Assembly: GCA_028289425.1 (NCBI GenBank)
Contig: JANQPL010000010.1
Coordinates: 1 to 64,000 of the forward strand
Direction of reading: 5' to 3'
Source of the DNA: Alphaproteobacteria bacterium
Lineage (GTDB): Bacteria > Pseudomonadota > Alphaproteobacteria > JANQMY01
DNA: 64,000 nt
A model generated the notes under the pieces. That model saw only the letters and a list, made by a program, of their open reading frames with translations, was not told the DNA's origin and made no database searches. A program made the position numbers and the translations under genes. Below, one piece after another: positions 17,049 through 25,565 of this stretch. The stretch's first letter is position 1. The number at the start of each line of letters is the position of its first letter.

Positions 17049-17873
17049 ATGGAAAACTTCGGTTCAACTAAAATGGAGTGCTTCGCCATTCAGTCAGTTT
17101 TGGCGACTTTGCTTGTGGGGCTGTCTGTAACTTGGACGGGACAAATATCTGCTTATGCTGCCGACCCACCCCAACGGCAACAATCCTATGATCATCTGAT
17201 ACCGGAAGACTCGATGTTTGGAAACCCTGGACTAGCAGACACTTGGTGGGGCGGCGAATACGCCGACTTAGTAACGCGGGTACTTAATGATGCGTATTCT
17301 CCTGAAGTATTGGCACGAGTGATTGTCATACCATCATTCGAAAATGAACACGCAATTGGAATACGCCGAAAAAACGGCAGGTATTATCTCTTCTACATAC
17401 GACCAAACATAGACATTTGGCTACCTGTCATGATGCTTCACAGGGCTGACGAAGCCGAGAACATTGATGAGGACGCAGCGGAAACCGCTGACACAAACGA
17501 AGAAGATAAGGAGTGCACATACAAATATTTGTCTATATTGGAAACCGCCAAAGTTGAGACATCTGAGATTCCGGTTGAAGAAGACTTGGCGACAAATTTA
17601 GTCCACGTCTTTTCAGAGATGTTGTTTGAGACAAAATTTCCGCGAGTGGACCGAGTTGGCATTGACGGTACCACCTATCATTTTTCGGTCGGTCGTGACT
17701 TAGCCGGAAAAACATGGAGTCCTGACGAAAACACAAAGGTGGGGCAGCTCGTCGAAATCACACGATTAATGCGATTGGCCGTAGCCGACAAGGAAGGAAG
17801 TCATTTGGCGAGTTTGAAAACAGCCGCGCTCGCTCTAATGCAAGAATTGCCTTCTCCCAATGGCCCTGGGTGA
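17049..17873 (+). CDS. Orphan exported protein of the AT-rich islet (ORF B)
   Basis: 274 residues, not recognised. The first 38 residues contain a hydrophobic signal (IQSVLATLLVGLSVTW...SAYAAD) with an AYA-type cleavage site, so the product is probably periplasmic. The mature part has a tryptophan-rich stretch (LADTWWGGEYADL), a beta segment (HAIGIRRKNGRYYLFYI), a very acidic loop (about residues 137-157) and a helical C-terminus. AAGGCAAG precedes the ATG; a second in-frame ATG nine codons on (MECFAIQ) is possible. It shares the low G+C of ORF A, 170 bases upstream. Its stop codon is one base from the convergent stop of the VOC gene. Confidence 0.7.
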   Translation: MENFGSTKMECFAIQSVLATLLVGLSVTWTGQISAYAADPPQRQQSYDHLIPEDSMFGNPGLADTWWGGEYADLVTRVLNDAYSPEVLARVIVIPSFENEHAIGIRRKNGRYYLFYIRPNIDIWLPVMMLHRADEAENIDEDAAETADTNEEDKECTYKYLSILETAKVETSEIPVEEDLATNLVHVFSEMLFETKFPRVDRVGIDGTTYHFSVGRDLAGKTWSPDENTKVGQLVEITRLMRLAVADKEGSHLASLKTAALALMQELPSPNGPG

Positions 17874-17874
17874 T

Positions 17875-18564
17875 CTAAGCGACGGGTCCCGTTAGCGAGG
17901 CGCGTTGCGAGAGTTCGATCCAATTGCCGTCCGGGTCGCGGACAAAGGAGAAGCGCGCCACAGCGCCCAGTGTGATGGGCGGGCGGCCTTCGGCACCGCC
18001 GCGTTTCAGCACATCCCCGTGAACTTGATCCGCATTCCAAACCTGCAGAGTGAGATAGCGGAAGCCCGGTCCTTCCATCGAGGCGTCTGCAGGTGCGCGA
18101 TCGTCTTGTTCGAGAAACAACACACTGTCACCGATGCGAAAGGCATTCGCGCCCGACTGTGGGGCCGGCGGCAGACCGATGACCTCTCCCCAAAAATTAC
18201 GGTGGGCTGCCAAATCCCGTACGCGCGTGACCACACCCATTTGAGTGATGCCGCGATAGCCTGGCGGGACACACTGAATGCTGACCCCTTCCGGATCCGT
18301 TGCCGCCACAGGCGCTTCCACGTCGGACACGGCGATCAGGACCTCTGAGTACCCGGTCGCAGGATTGCTGGGTAAGTCATTGCGGGAATGGTTGACCTTG
18401 ATGATGGACCCACGCAATTGGTGGCGGTGCTGCTGCACACCGCCACCCACCGACAAGGGCCCCTCATATTCCACGCCCGGCTGCGCTTGCCAAAAGGACA
18501 GCATCTCATCTCGCCGGTTGGTCAGCAGCCCGATGTCCAACTGATGTTTGGCAAGCTCAAGCAT
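17875..18564 (-). CDS. VOC (glyoxalase/dioxygenase superfamily) protein
   Basis: 230 residues with two beta-alpha-beta-beta-beta units typical of vicinal-oxygen-chelate proteins: HQLDIGLLTNRRDEMLSFW at the start and ITQMGVVTRVRDLAAHRNFWGEVIGLP in the middle. The end FSFVRDPDGNWIELSQRA carries the conserved DPDGNxxEL motif with its metal-ligand glutamate. Such enzymes isomerise, epimerise or cleave small substrates using a divalent metal. It is encoded 15 bases behind the enoyl-CoA hydratase on the same strand, so the two form an operon and it may act on a CoA ester or related metabolite. Its last third is duplicated at 15858-16127. Confidence 0.88.
   Translation of the reverse strand: MLELAKHQLDIGLLTNRRDEMLSFWQAQPGVEYEGPLSVGGGVQQHRHQLRGSIIKVNHSRNDLPSNPATGYSEVLIAVSDVEAPVAATDPEGVSIQCVPPGYRGITQMGVVTRVRDLAAHRNFWGEVIGLPPAPQSGANAFRIGDSVLFLEQDDRAPADASMEGPGFRYLTLQVWNADQVHGDVLKRGGAEGRPPITLGAVARFSFVRDPDGNWIELSQRASLTGPVA
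17885..18143. repeat. Direct repeat, right copy (VOC gene tail)
   Basis: This is the copy that is still joined to the gene's 5' part. It matches 15868-16125. With its partner it brackets the AT-rich islet, as an attachment-site duplication would. Confidence 0.9.
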
Positions 18565-18579
18565 GGTTTTTTTGTCCGT

Positions 18580-19446
18580 CTACGAATATTTCGGGTCATC
18601 CCACCAAGGGAAATAGCCGGGCATGTCCTTTGACGGATTCATGTTGAATTCAGCCGGCCGTTTCTCCAGGAAGGATTGCACACCTTCTTTGGAATCCGGC
18701 GACTTGCCCATGTAGTAGACACCCCGGCTGTCCAGCTTGTGGGCCTCCATGGGATGGTCCGCGCCCAAACAACGCCACAACATATGCCGGGTGAGCGCCA
18801 CGGACACGGCAGAAGTGTTTTCGGCAATTTCCGCAGCGATGGCTCGGGCGGCCGGAAGGAGATCGTCCGGCTTATGGAGCGAACGCACCAGCCCCGCCTG
18901 ATGCGCCTCCTGTGCCGGGAACACGCGCCCCGAATAGGTCCACTCGAGTGCTTGCTGAATGCCCACCGCACGCGGCAGGAACCAGCTTGAACACGCTTCC
19001 GGCACAATGCCGCGGCGGGCGAAGACGAACCCAAAGCGCGCCTCTTCCGATGCCAAACGAATGTCCATGGCCAATTGCATGGTGGCGCCCACGCCCACAG
19101 CCGGTCCATTGACGGCCGCGATCACCGGTTTCAAGCATTCGTAGATGCGCAAGGTGAGCAGCCCACCCCCGTCGCGGATCGCCTCGTCGCTCCATTCGAA
19201 TTCGCCGCCCCGGTCGAAGGTCCCGCCACGGCTGGGGCTGAGATCCGCGCCGGCACAAAACCCTCGCCCGGCGCCGGTCACAATGATGGCGCGCACATTA
19301 TCGTCCGCATCGGCTTTGTCGAAAGCGTCGATCAAATCTTCCATCATCTGCCGGTTAAAGGCGTTGAGCTTGTCGGGCCGGTTAAGGGTGATGGTGAGGA
19401 TGCGGTCCTCTACGTCGTATTTGATGGTTTCGTAAGCAGTTGTCAT
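18580..19446 (-). CDS. Enoyl-CoA hydratase/isomerase (crotonase) family protein
   Basis: 288 residues, cytoplasmic. Crotonase fold: IKYDVEDRILTITLNRPDKLNAF at the N-terminus, the first oxyanion-hole motif GRGFCAGADL, the second AVNGPAVGVGATM, and FARRGIVPEACSSWFLPRAVG with one acidic residue in the position of a catalytic glutamate. The second usual glutamate is not obvious, so isomerase or hydrolase chemistry is also possible. The C-terminal half (SFLEKRPAEFNMNPSKDMP) is a pattern I associate with crotonases of fatty-acid or terpenoid degradation. It is first in an operon with the VOC gene and divergent from the acyl-CoA synthetase across 181 bases. Confidence 0.93.
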   Translation of the reverse strand: MTTAYETIKYDVEDRILTITLNRPDKLNAFNRQMMEDLIDAFDKADADDNVRAIIVTGAGRGFCAGADLSPSRGGTFDRGGEFEWSDEAIRDGGGLLTLRIYECLKPVIAAVNGPAVGVGATMQLAMDIRLASEEARFGFVFARRGIVPEACSSWFLPRAVGIQQALEWTYSGRVFPAQEAHQAGLVRSLHKPDDLLPAARAIAAEIAENTSAVSVALTRHMLWRCLGADHPMEAHKLDSRGVYYMGKSPDSKEGVQSFLEKRPAEFNMNPSKDMPGYFPWWDDPKYS

Positions 19447-19627
19447 AGGATCGCCTCCGATATTTTTGGATAAGGAATAGCTTTGTTGGCGCGCAGTCTA
19501 TTCGGGATTTCTTCAAGGGCATAGACCGCAATAGCCGCGCCCGTTCGGAACATTGTCAGTGGGGGGCAATCCTGATAGATCCTGGGCCACAAGAAATCAG
19601 AAAGATCGATAGCTTAGAGGCGCGCCC

Positions 19628-21169
19628 ATGCATCCATTCCTCCACGCGGAAAAAACGCCGGACAGACCCGCCATTATCATGGCGTCCACCGGAAAGACAT
19701 TGACGTACCGGCAGCTTGAAGATCTTTCCAATCAGGGAGCACAGCTCTTTAGAAAGCTGGGCCTGAAGACGGGCGACGGCATCGCCATTTTCATGGACAA
19801 TAACGAACTCTTCCTGCCCATTTGCTGGGCCGCCCAGCGCGCGGGACTATACTATACCTGCATCAGTTCACGGCTGACCGCGCCGGAGGTGGAATACATT
19901 GTCGGTGATTGCGGGGCAAAGGTGTTCATCGCCTCGAACGCCCTTGCGTCTGTGGCACGGGAGCTTGCGACCGGCCTTCCCAAATTGGAGAAAAGATATG
20001 CGGTCGGCGGCGACATTGCCGGTTTCGAGTCATGGGAAAGCGCCACGGCCAGCATGCCCACGGAGCGCATTACCGACGAAACATCCGGGGCGGATATGCT
20101 CTATTCGTCCGGCACGACGGGTCGCCCGAAAGGGGTCCGTCCCGCGTTGAGCGGCGAGGCGATCGATGCCAACAGCCCCATGCTGGCCCTTCTGGCCATG
20201 CTTTATGGTTTCAACGAAGAGTCCATCTACCTATCGCCGGCGCCGCTCTATCACGCGGCCCCATTGCGCTACAACATGGTCATCCATCGCATGGGCGGCA
20301 CCACGGTGATCATGGAACATTTCGATGCAGAAGAAGCGCTCAAGTTCATCGAAAGGTACAAGGCCAATTGCAGCCAGTGGGTGCCTACCATGTTCGTCCG
20401 TATGCTGAAATTACCGGAGGAGGTGCGGCAAAAATACGACGTGTCATCCATGAAATGCGCGATCCATGCGGCCGCCCCCTGCCCGGTGGATGTCAAACAC
20501 CAAATGATCGATTGGTGGGGCCCCATCATCAATGAGTATTATGGCGGCACCGAAGGCAACGGCATTTGCGTGATCAACACGGAAGAATGGCTGGCCCATC
20601 CCGGATCGGTCGGCAAAACGCTGATGGGCGAAATTCACATTGTCGGCGAAGACGGAAACGAAGTGCCGATCGGCGAAGAAGGTACAGTCTATTTCGCGGG
20701 CGGCAACGACTTCGAGTATCACAACGACCCGGAAAAGACGAAAGAGAGCTACAACGACAAGGGCTGGAGCACGCTGGGCGATGTGGGCCGCCTGGACGAG
20801 GACGGGTTCCTGTATCTCACCGACCGCAAGGCGTTCATGATCATCTCGGGCGGCGTCAACATCTATCCGCAGGAAGCAGAGAATGTGTTGATTGGGCACC
20901 CCAAGGTGATGGATGTGGCTGTTATCGGCGTGCCCAATGAAGATTTCGGGGAAGAGGTAAAAGCGGTGGTTCAGCCCATGGAGTGGCGCGACGCGGGCCC
21001 CGATCTAGCGGAAGAGCTGATGGCCTATGCCAAGGACAATCTGTCGGCCATCAAATGCCCGCGCTCCATCGACTTTGACGAAGAGCTGCCCCGCCACCCG
21101 ACGGGCAAGCTTTACAAGCGGCTCATCCGCGACCGCTATTGGGGCAAGAAAGAATCGAAAATTGTGTAA
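19628..21169 (+). CDS. Acyl-CoA synthetase, AMP-binding family
   Basis: 513 residues, cytoplasmic. It activates a carboxylic acid to the acyl-AMP and then the CoA thioester. The P-loop motif is MLYSSGTTGRPKGV, the aromatic/TEG motif YYGGTEGNG, the hinge region GDVGRLDEDGFLYLTDRK, and the C-terminal catalytic lysine lies in PRHPTGKLYKR. The style (HPFLHAEKTPDRPAIIM, then ISGGVNIYPQEAENVL) matches fatty-acid or aromatic-acid synthetases of Proteobacteria and Actinobacteria. It is followed 35 bases later by a MaoC hydratase, and it lies divergent from a crotonase, so it probably feeds a beta-oxidation-like route. Confidence 0.94.
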   Translation: MHPFLHAEKTPDRPAIIMASTGKTLTYRQLEDLSNQGAQLFRKLGLKTGDGIAIFMDNNELFLPICWAAQRAGLYYTCISSRLTAPEVEYIVGDCGAKVFIASNALASVARELATGLPKLEKRYAVGGDIAGFESWESATASMPTERITDETSGADMLYSSGTTGRPKGVRPALSGEAIDANSPMLALLAMLYGFNEESIYLSPAPLYHAAPLRYNMVIHRMGGTTVIMEHFDAEEALKFIERYKANCSQWVPTMFVRMLKLPEEVRQKYDVSSMKCAIHAAAPCPVDVKHQMIDWWGPIINEYYGGTEGNGICVINTEEWLAHPGSVGKTLMGEIHIVGEDGNEVPIGEEGTVYFAGGNDFEYHNDPEKTKESYNDKGWSTLGDVGRLDEDGFLYLTDRKAFMIISGGVNIYPQEAENVLIGHPKVMDVAVIGVPNEDFGEEVKAVVQPMEWRDAGPDLAEELMAYAKDNLSAIKCPRSIDFDEELPRHPTGKLYKRLIRDRYWGKKESKIV

Positions 21170-21204
21170 CCGAAAACCATATTACGCATCTAAAGGAGAA
21201 CATC

Positions 21205-21660
21205 ATGCGCGTATTCGAAACCATTGAGGATATGAAGGCTTGCGTTGGGGAGGAAATCGGCGTGTCCGATTGGGTCGAAATCGACCAGGAACGGGTCAAC
21301 ATGTTCGCGGACGCCACGGGCGATCACCAGTGGATCCATGTGGATGTGGAACGGGCGAAAAAAGAACTTCCGACGGGCGGCCCGATCGCGCACGGCTATT
21401 TGACCCTGTCGCTTGTGCCGTGGCTCAGCGGCCAAATCAGCACCATCAAAGGTGTCTCCCGCGGCATCAATTATGGGTCGAACAAAATCCGCTTCACCAA
21501 TATGGTGCCGGTGGGATCGAAAGTACGTGCCAAGTCCAAGCTTCTAAGTGCAGAACCGAAAGCCGGCGGCACGCAGCTCATCAATGAAGTGACCATCGAG
21601 ATTGAAGGCCAGGACCGTCCGGCCTGTATCGCCGAAACCATCAGTATCGTTTATCCCTAG
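21205..21660 (+). CDS. MaoC-like (R)-specific enoyl-CoA hydratase
   Basis: 151 residues with a hot-dog fold. The hydratase signature [18 protein letters not shown] supplies the catalytic Asp-His pair, and [17 protein letters not shown] is the conserved central helix. [25 protein letters not shown] is the typical second half. It resembles the NodN/MaoC group of short single-domain hydratases. ATG 21205 is preceded by AAAGGAG, while the ORF-track start at 21139 overlaps the synthetase and has none. Probably in an operon with the upstream acyl-CoA synthetase. Confidence 0.92.
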   Translation: MRVFETIEDMKACVGEEIGVSDWVEIDQERVNMFADATGDHQWIHVDVERAKKELPTGGPIAHGYLTLSLVPWLSGQISTIKGVSRGINYGSNKIRFTNMVPVGSKVRAKSKLLSAEPKAGGTQLINEVTIEIEGQDRPACIAETISIVYP

Positions 21661-21662
21661 GC

Positions 21663-21716
21663 AAGCGTTTCCAGGGAAAGTGTAAAGTGGTTTCCCATTT
21701 GGAAACGCGGCAAAAA
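21663..21716. repeat. Palindromic intergenic repeat, family B, copy 1
   Basis: Begins AAGCGTTTCCAGGGAAAGTG and ends TTGGAAACGCGGCAAAAAG. The outer GCGTTTCC and GGAAACGC pair. It matches the layout of the copy at 41622-41679. It sits between the MaoC stop and the MsrB start. Confidence 0.75.
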
Positions 21717-21734
21717 GTAGAGCAAGAGGGCTAC

Positions 21735-22154
21735 ATGACCGACCAGACGACAAAATCACCGAAAGTCGTCAAATCCGACGAAGAGTGGCGCAAGCAACTG
21801 ACGCCCGAGCAATATTACGTCACCCGCGAACATGGCACGGAACGCGCCTTTACCGGCCCCTACCATGACTCGAAGGAAGAAGGCGTTTACCGCTGCGTCT
21901 GCTGCGGCGCACCACTGTTCAAGTCGGACACGAAATATGATTCCGGCACCGGTTGGCCCAGCTTCTACCAACCCATCGAAAAGGATGCGGTCACCGAGAA
22001 GGACGACCGCAGCCTGTTCATGCGGCGCACGGAGGTGCTGTGCGCCACGTGCGATGCGCATTTGGGGCATGTCTTTCCCGACGGCCCACATCCAACGGGA
22101 TTGCGTTATTGCATGAACGGCACGGCGCTCAAGCTCGACAAAGAAGAAAAGTAG
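21735..22154 (+). CDS. msrB: Peptide-methionine (R)-S-oxide reductase
   Basis: 139 residues, cytoplasmic. It reduces methionine-R-sulfoxide in oxidised proteins, using thioredoxin for recycling. The two zinc-binding CxxC pairs are VCCGAPLF and [12 protein letters not shown]. The [10 protein letters not shown] segment lines the active site. The catalytic cysteine lies in RYCMNG, with glycine in place of the more usual serine, a known variant. I start at MTDQTTK (21735), after an AGAGGG-like site, instead of the ORF-track start 21687, which runs through the repeat. Confidence 0.96.
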   Translation: MTDQTTKSPKVVKSDEEWRKQLTPEQYYVTREHGTERAFTGPYHDSKEEGVYRCVCCGAPLFKSDTKYDSGTGWPSFYQPIEKDAVTEKDDRSLFMRRTEVLCATCDAHLGHVFPDGPHPTGLRYCMNGTALKLDKEEK

Positions 22155-22272
22155 TCTGGACGGGCGGTGACCAGTCGCATTGTATCACGCCGGCCGCACC
22201 GCACCATTAGAGATGCTGCGGTGTGTACGGGATGACACGTTTTCTGTTCCGAATAGTTTGATCGAGATCCCC

Positions 22273-24366
22273 ATGCCCACTCCGCCCATCGCCGAACAGC
22301 GCCCGCACATTCTCGAACAACACGGAAAGAGGCGCGACGACCCCTATTACTGGCTGCGCGACGAAAACTGGCAACAGGTCATGCGCGATCCGGATGTTCT
22401 GCAGGCGGATATTCGCGCCTATCTGGAAGCGGAAAACGCCTATACGGCGGATATCATGGCGCCGACCGAAGCGCTGCAGAACACGCTGTTCGAGGAGATG
22501 AAGGGCCGGATCAAGGAAGACGATTCCACCGTGCCGTCACGGCACGGACCTTACGAATATTTTGTACGCTATGAAACCGGCGGGCAACATCCGATCTTTT
22601 GCCGCAGGGAGCACGGCGCGCCCGAAGACCGAATTGAAACGATTTTGCACGGCGACAAGGAAGCGGCCAACCATTCCTACTTTCAAATCGGCGGCCTGGA
22701 GCACAGCCCGGACCATTCCAAAATTGCCTTCTCACTCGACACGAACGGTTCCGAATTCTACACCATCTTCGTGCGCGACATTGCCACCGGCGATCAGCTC
22801 AAGGATGAATTACCCAACGGCCACGGAGATTTCGTCTGGACCGCCGACGGCAAGGGGCTCTTCTACACCATCCTCGACGACAATCATCGCCCCATCAAAG
22901 TGCTGCACCATGTGCTGGGGACGGACGTTGCGTCCGACCGCGTGGTCTATGAAGAAAAGGACCCGTCGTTCTTCGTTTCCGTTGATGAAACGGAAAGCCG
23001 GCGTTTCATCCTGATTACCGCCCACGACCACACCACGTCGGAAGTGCACCTGATCCCGCAAGAGGCGCCCGACACCCCGCCGCGGGTTGTCGCGCCGCGC
23101 GAGCAAGGCCACGAGTACGATGTAAGCGATTGGAACGACCTGCTTCTGATCCACACCAATTGCGACGGCGCGGAGGATTTCAAGATCATGACCGCGCCGC
23201 TGGACAATGCGGCGCGCGATACGTGGCGGGATTGGGTGCCCCACAAATCCGGCACGCTGATCCTCAGCATGCTGGCGTTCAAGGACTTTGTAGTGGCCAT
23301 GGAGCGGGTGGACGCCTTGCCGCGCCTGGTGATCCGCCAGGTCACCGACGGGCTTTCGGTCACGGACTCCCACATCATCGATTTTCCCGAGGAAGCCTAT
23401 GATTTGGGGGCGTCCGCCGGCTATGAGTTCGATACCACCTCCTTACGCTTCTCCTACAGCTCCCCCACAACGCCTGCGCAGATCTTCGACTATGACATGG
23501 CGACGCGGGACCGCACATTGCGCAAGACCCAGGAAGTGCCCAGCGGACACGATCCGGAAGATTACGTGACCCGCCGCATTCAGGCCCACGCGCGTGACGG
23601 GGAAACCGTGCCCATCACTTTGCTCTACCGCAAGACCACACCGATCGACGGCACCGCACCACTCTTGCTTTACGGTTACGGCAGCTATGGCATCTCCATG
23701 CCGGCGTCCTTTGCGACCGCGCGCCTCAGCCTGGTGGACCGAGGTTTTATCTATGCCATTGCACATATCCGCGGCGGCAAAGATAAGGGTTACCGTTGGT
23801 ATACGGATGGTAAGCTCGACAAGAAGACCAACACCTTCACCGACTTTATCGATTGCGCCGAACACTTGGTTGCCGAGAACTACACGCAAACGCGCGAGAT
23901 CGTGGCCCATGGCGGCAGCGCCGGCGGTATGCTTATGGGCGCCGTCAGCAACATGGCCCCCCATTTGTTCGGCGGCATCATCGCCGAAGTGCCCTTTGTG
24001 GACGTATTGACCACCATTTGCGACGACACCCTGCCGCTGACGCCCCCTGAATGGGGCGAATGGGGCAACCCCATCACCAGCGAAGCGGCTTTCGAAACGA
24101 TCAAATCCTACAGTCCCTACGACAATGTAGCGGCCCAAGATTACCCGGCCATACTAGCCCTGGCCGGCCTCACCGATCCGCGCGTCACCTATTGGGAGCC
24201 GGCCAAGTGGGTCGCGAAGCTGCGAACGCTGAACACCAGTCAGGCCACCATTCTGTTGAAGACCAATATGGATGCGGGCCATGGGGGCGCGTCGGGCCGT
24301 TTCGACCGCCTGAAAGAAGTGGCGCTTTCTTATGCCTTCGCCCTGCACCTTATGGGAAAAAGTTGA
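22273..24366 (+). CDS. ptrB: Oligopeptidase B (S9A prolyl oligopeptidase family)
   Basis: 697 residues, cytoplasmic serine peptidase that cleaves short peptides after basic residues. The N-terminal part (RDDPYYWLRDENWQQVM) and a seven-bladed propeller (about 80-420) precede the alpha/beta-hydrolase domain. The catalytic triad is Ser549 in GGSAGG, Asp635 in DPRVTYWEP and His670 in GHGGASGRF. HIRGGKDKGYRWYTDGK is a family hallmark. I use ATG 22273 (MPTPPIAEQRPHI), since the longer ORF prefix looks non-coding. It stands alone behind msrB; there is no sign of a signal peptide. Confidence 0.95.
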   Translation: MPTPPIAEQRPHILEQHGKRRDDPYYWLRDENWQQVMRDPDVLQADIRAYLEAENAYTADIMAPTEALQNTLFEEMKGRIKEDDSTVPSRHGPYEYFVRYETGGQHPIFCRREHGAPEDRIETILHGDKEAANHSYFQIGGLEHSPDHSKIAFSLDTNGSEFYTIFVRDIATGDQLKDELPNGHGDFVWTADGKGLFYTILDDNHRPIKVLHHVLGTDVASDRVVYEEKDPSFFVSVDETESRRFILITAHDHTTSEVHLIPQEAPDTPPRVVAPREQGHEYDVSDWNDLLLIHTNCDGAEDFKIMTAPLDNAARDTWRDWVPHKSGTLILSMLAFKDFVVAMERVDALPRLVIRQVTDGLSVTDSHIIDFPEEAYDLGASAGYEFDTTSLRFSYSSPTTPAQIFDYDMATRDRTLRKTQEVPSGHDPEDYVTRRIQAHARDGETVPITLLYRKTTPIDGTAPLLLYGYGSYGISMPASFATARLSLVDRGFIYAIAHIRGGKDKGYRWYTDGKLDKKTNTFTDFIDCAEHLVAENYTQTREIVAHGGSAGGMLMGAVSNMAPHLFGGIIAEVPFVDVLTTICDDTLPLTPPEWGEWGNPITSEAAFETIKSYSPYDNVAAQDYPAILALAGLTDPRVTYWEPAKWVAKLRTLNTSQATILLKTNMDAGHGGASGRFDRLKEVALSYAFALHLMGKS

Positions 24367-24387
24367 TCCCAATGGATTGAGGCGCGT

Positions 24388-25122
24388 TTAACGCGGCGTG
24401 TTGCGCAAATCGGCTGACAACTTGCCGACGGTGACCAGATTGCGCACCAGGGCTTCGAATAATCCTTTATTGGTGGCCTCGGTCGGCGTGCCGATGAAAT
24501 TCTGTTTCGCATCCAAATCGTACGCAAAGCACTCGCCGGTCGCGATGCGGTGTTGCCAGAGCTGTTTCTTGAAATTGGGCGCACGCGCATCGAGCAACTT
24601 GATGAGTGCATCGGCAGTTTCATAAGTAAGCAAACCTTCCGCATACATCTTATCGAGCCGCCGGCGCACACCCGCATCGGTCATAATGTCGCTGTTGATC
24701 TTGGCTTGGCCCGTTTTTGTTTCCGTAATCAGAACTTCCGAAAACGCGCCCGGCTTTTCTCTTTTGACGAATACCCCGTCGAGCCCATTGTTACGGCCAT
24801 ATTGGGATGGCAGTTGAACATACCCTTGCGCCGTTACCATCACGGCGGTCAGCATCTCCCCAAAATCGCCCTGTTGCCGGGTACTCTTAAAATGAATGGG
24901 GCCCAGATAGCTTTCCAGCGTGTGCGGTCCGCCTTTGCGTTGAGGCCGGTTGGCGGGACCCGGCTTTTGTCTCAAGAAGGTAACGCTGGGCGGCGCCTTG
25001 CGTGCGTCCAAATAGTGGAACTGACGGCGGCGCCTCTTCGCAAATCGATCAAGCACCGGTTGGAGCGCCAACAAGGCGGTCAGAGCACCCAACAGAAACA
25101 GTATGACAACACCATCGGCCAT
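24388..25122 (-). CDS. Membrane-anchored PD-(D/E)XK nuclease-like protein
   Basis: 244 residues from ATG 25122. Residues 4-22 form one transmembrane helix, followed by a basic stop-transfer stretch (KRRRRQ). The cytoplasmic domain carries what looks like a PD-(D/E)XK core: Glu89 in GDFGEML, Asp115 in NNGLDGVFVK and the E-x-K of LITETKTG (134-136), with a C-terminal helical part. That spacing fits restriction-endonuclease-fold enzymes such as VRR-NUC or NERD proteins. ATG 25122 follows the small upstream gene by 20 bases, so both are one operon. It could also be an inactive nuclease-fold protein. The motif reading is mine, not a search result. Confidence 0.65.
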   Translation of the reverse strand: MADGVVILFLLGALTALLALQPVLDRFAKRRRRQFHYLDARKAPPSVTFLRQKPGPANRPQRKGGPHTLESYLGPIHFKSTRQQGDFGEMLTAVMVTAQGYVQLPSQYGRNNGLDGVFVKREKPGAFSEVLITETKTGQAKINSDIMTDAGVRRRLDKMYAEGLLTYETADALIKLLDARAPNFKKQLWQHRIATGECFAYDLDAKQNFIGTPTEATNKGLFEALVRNLVTVGKLSADLRNTPR

Positions 25123-25141
25123 AATGAAAAGCGCCTGCCTC

Positions 25142-25369
25142 CTAGGGAGGTGAGTCCAGATACCAATTGTCGCCCGCATTGGTACGGCGCGGCTGAGGTG
25201 CCGGTTCCGGTGCCGTCACGGGCGCCGGTGCGGCTTGCTGCTGAACCGGCCCCGCCTGTCCGTCTTGGTTCACAATCGATCGGATCGACCAGGCGGAAAC
25301 GCCAATAAAAAACAGGATCAAAATTGTCGTGAAACCCGTCTGAATGGCGGAAAGCCATGATGCGCGCAA
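25142..25369 (-). CDS. Small single-pass membrane protein
   Basis: 75 residues from a TTG codon preceded by AGGGGGG. One hydrophobic helix (TGFTTILILFFIGVSAWSI) is followed by a proline/alanine/glutamine-rich tail that ends RRTNAGDNWYLDSPP. Such tails reach into the periplasm or cytoplasm as flexible linkers. It ends 20 bases before the nuclease-like gene, so the products may form a membrane complex. Not recognised otherwise. Confidence 0.6.
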   Translation of the reverse strand: MRASWLSAIQTGFTTILILFFIGVSAWSIRSIVNQDGQAGPVQQQAAPAPVTAPEPAPQPRRTNAGDNWYLDSPP

Positions 25370-25565
25370 GGTTCCGGCCCCCCCTATTCCCCGCCAGAGA
25401 CGGTCGCTCTGATCGGGACCGACCGATCTCCATCATGGGCGTTCATGGCGGATTCGCAAGAAAAATGTGGCGCTGGCCCCATCCTTGGAAGCCGCAGCCC
25501 ACCCTTTTACTTGGCCTTACGCCCCTTCATTGGGCAAAATCGAAAACACTTGTAAAGAACAAAAA

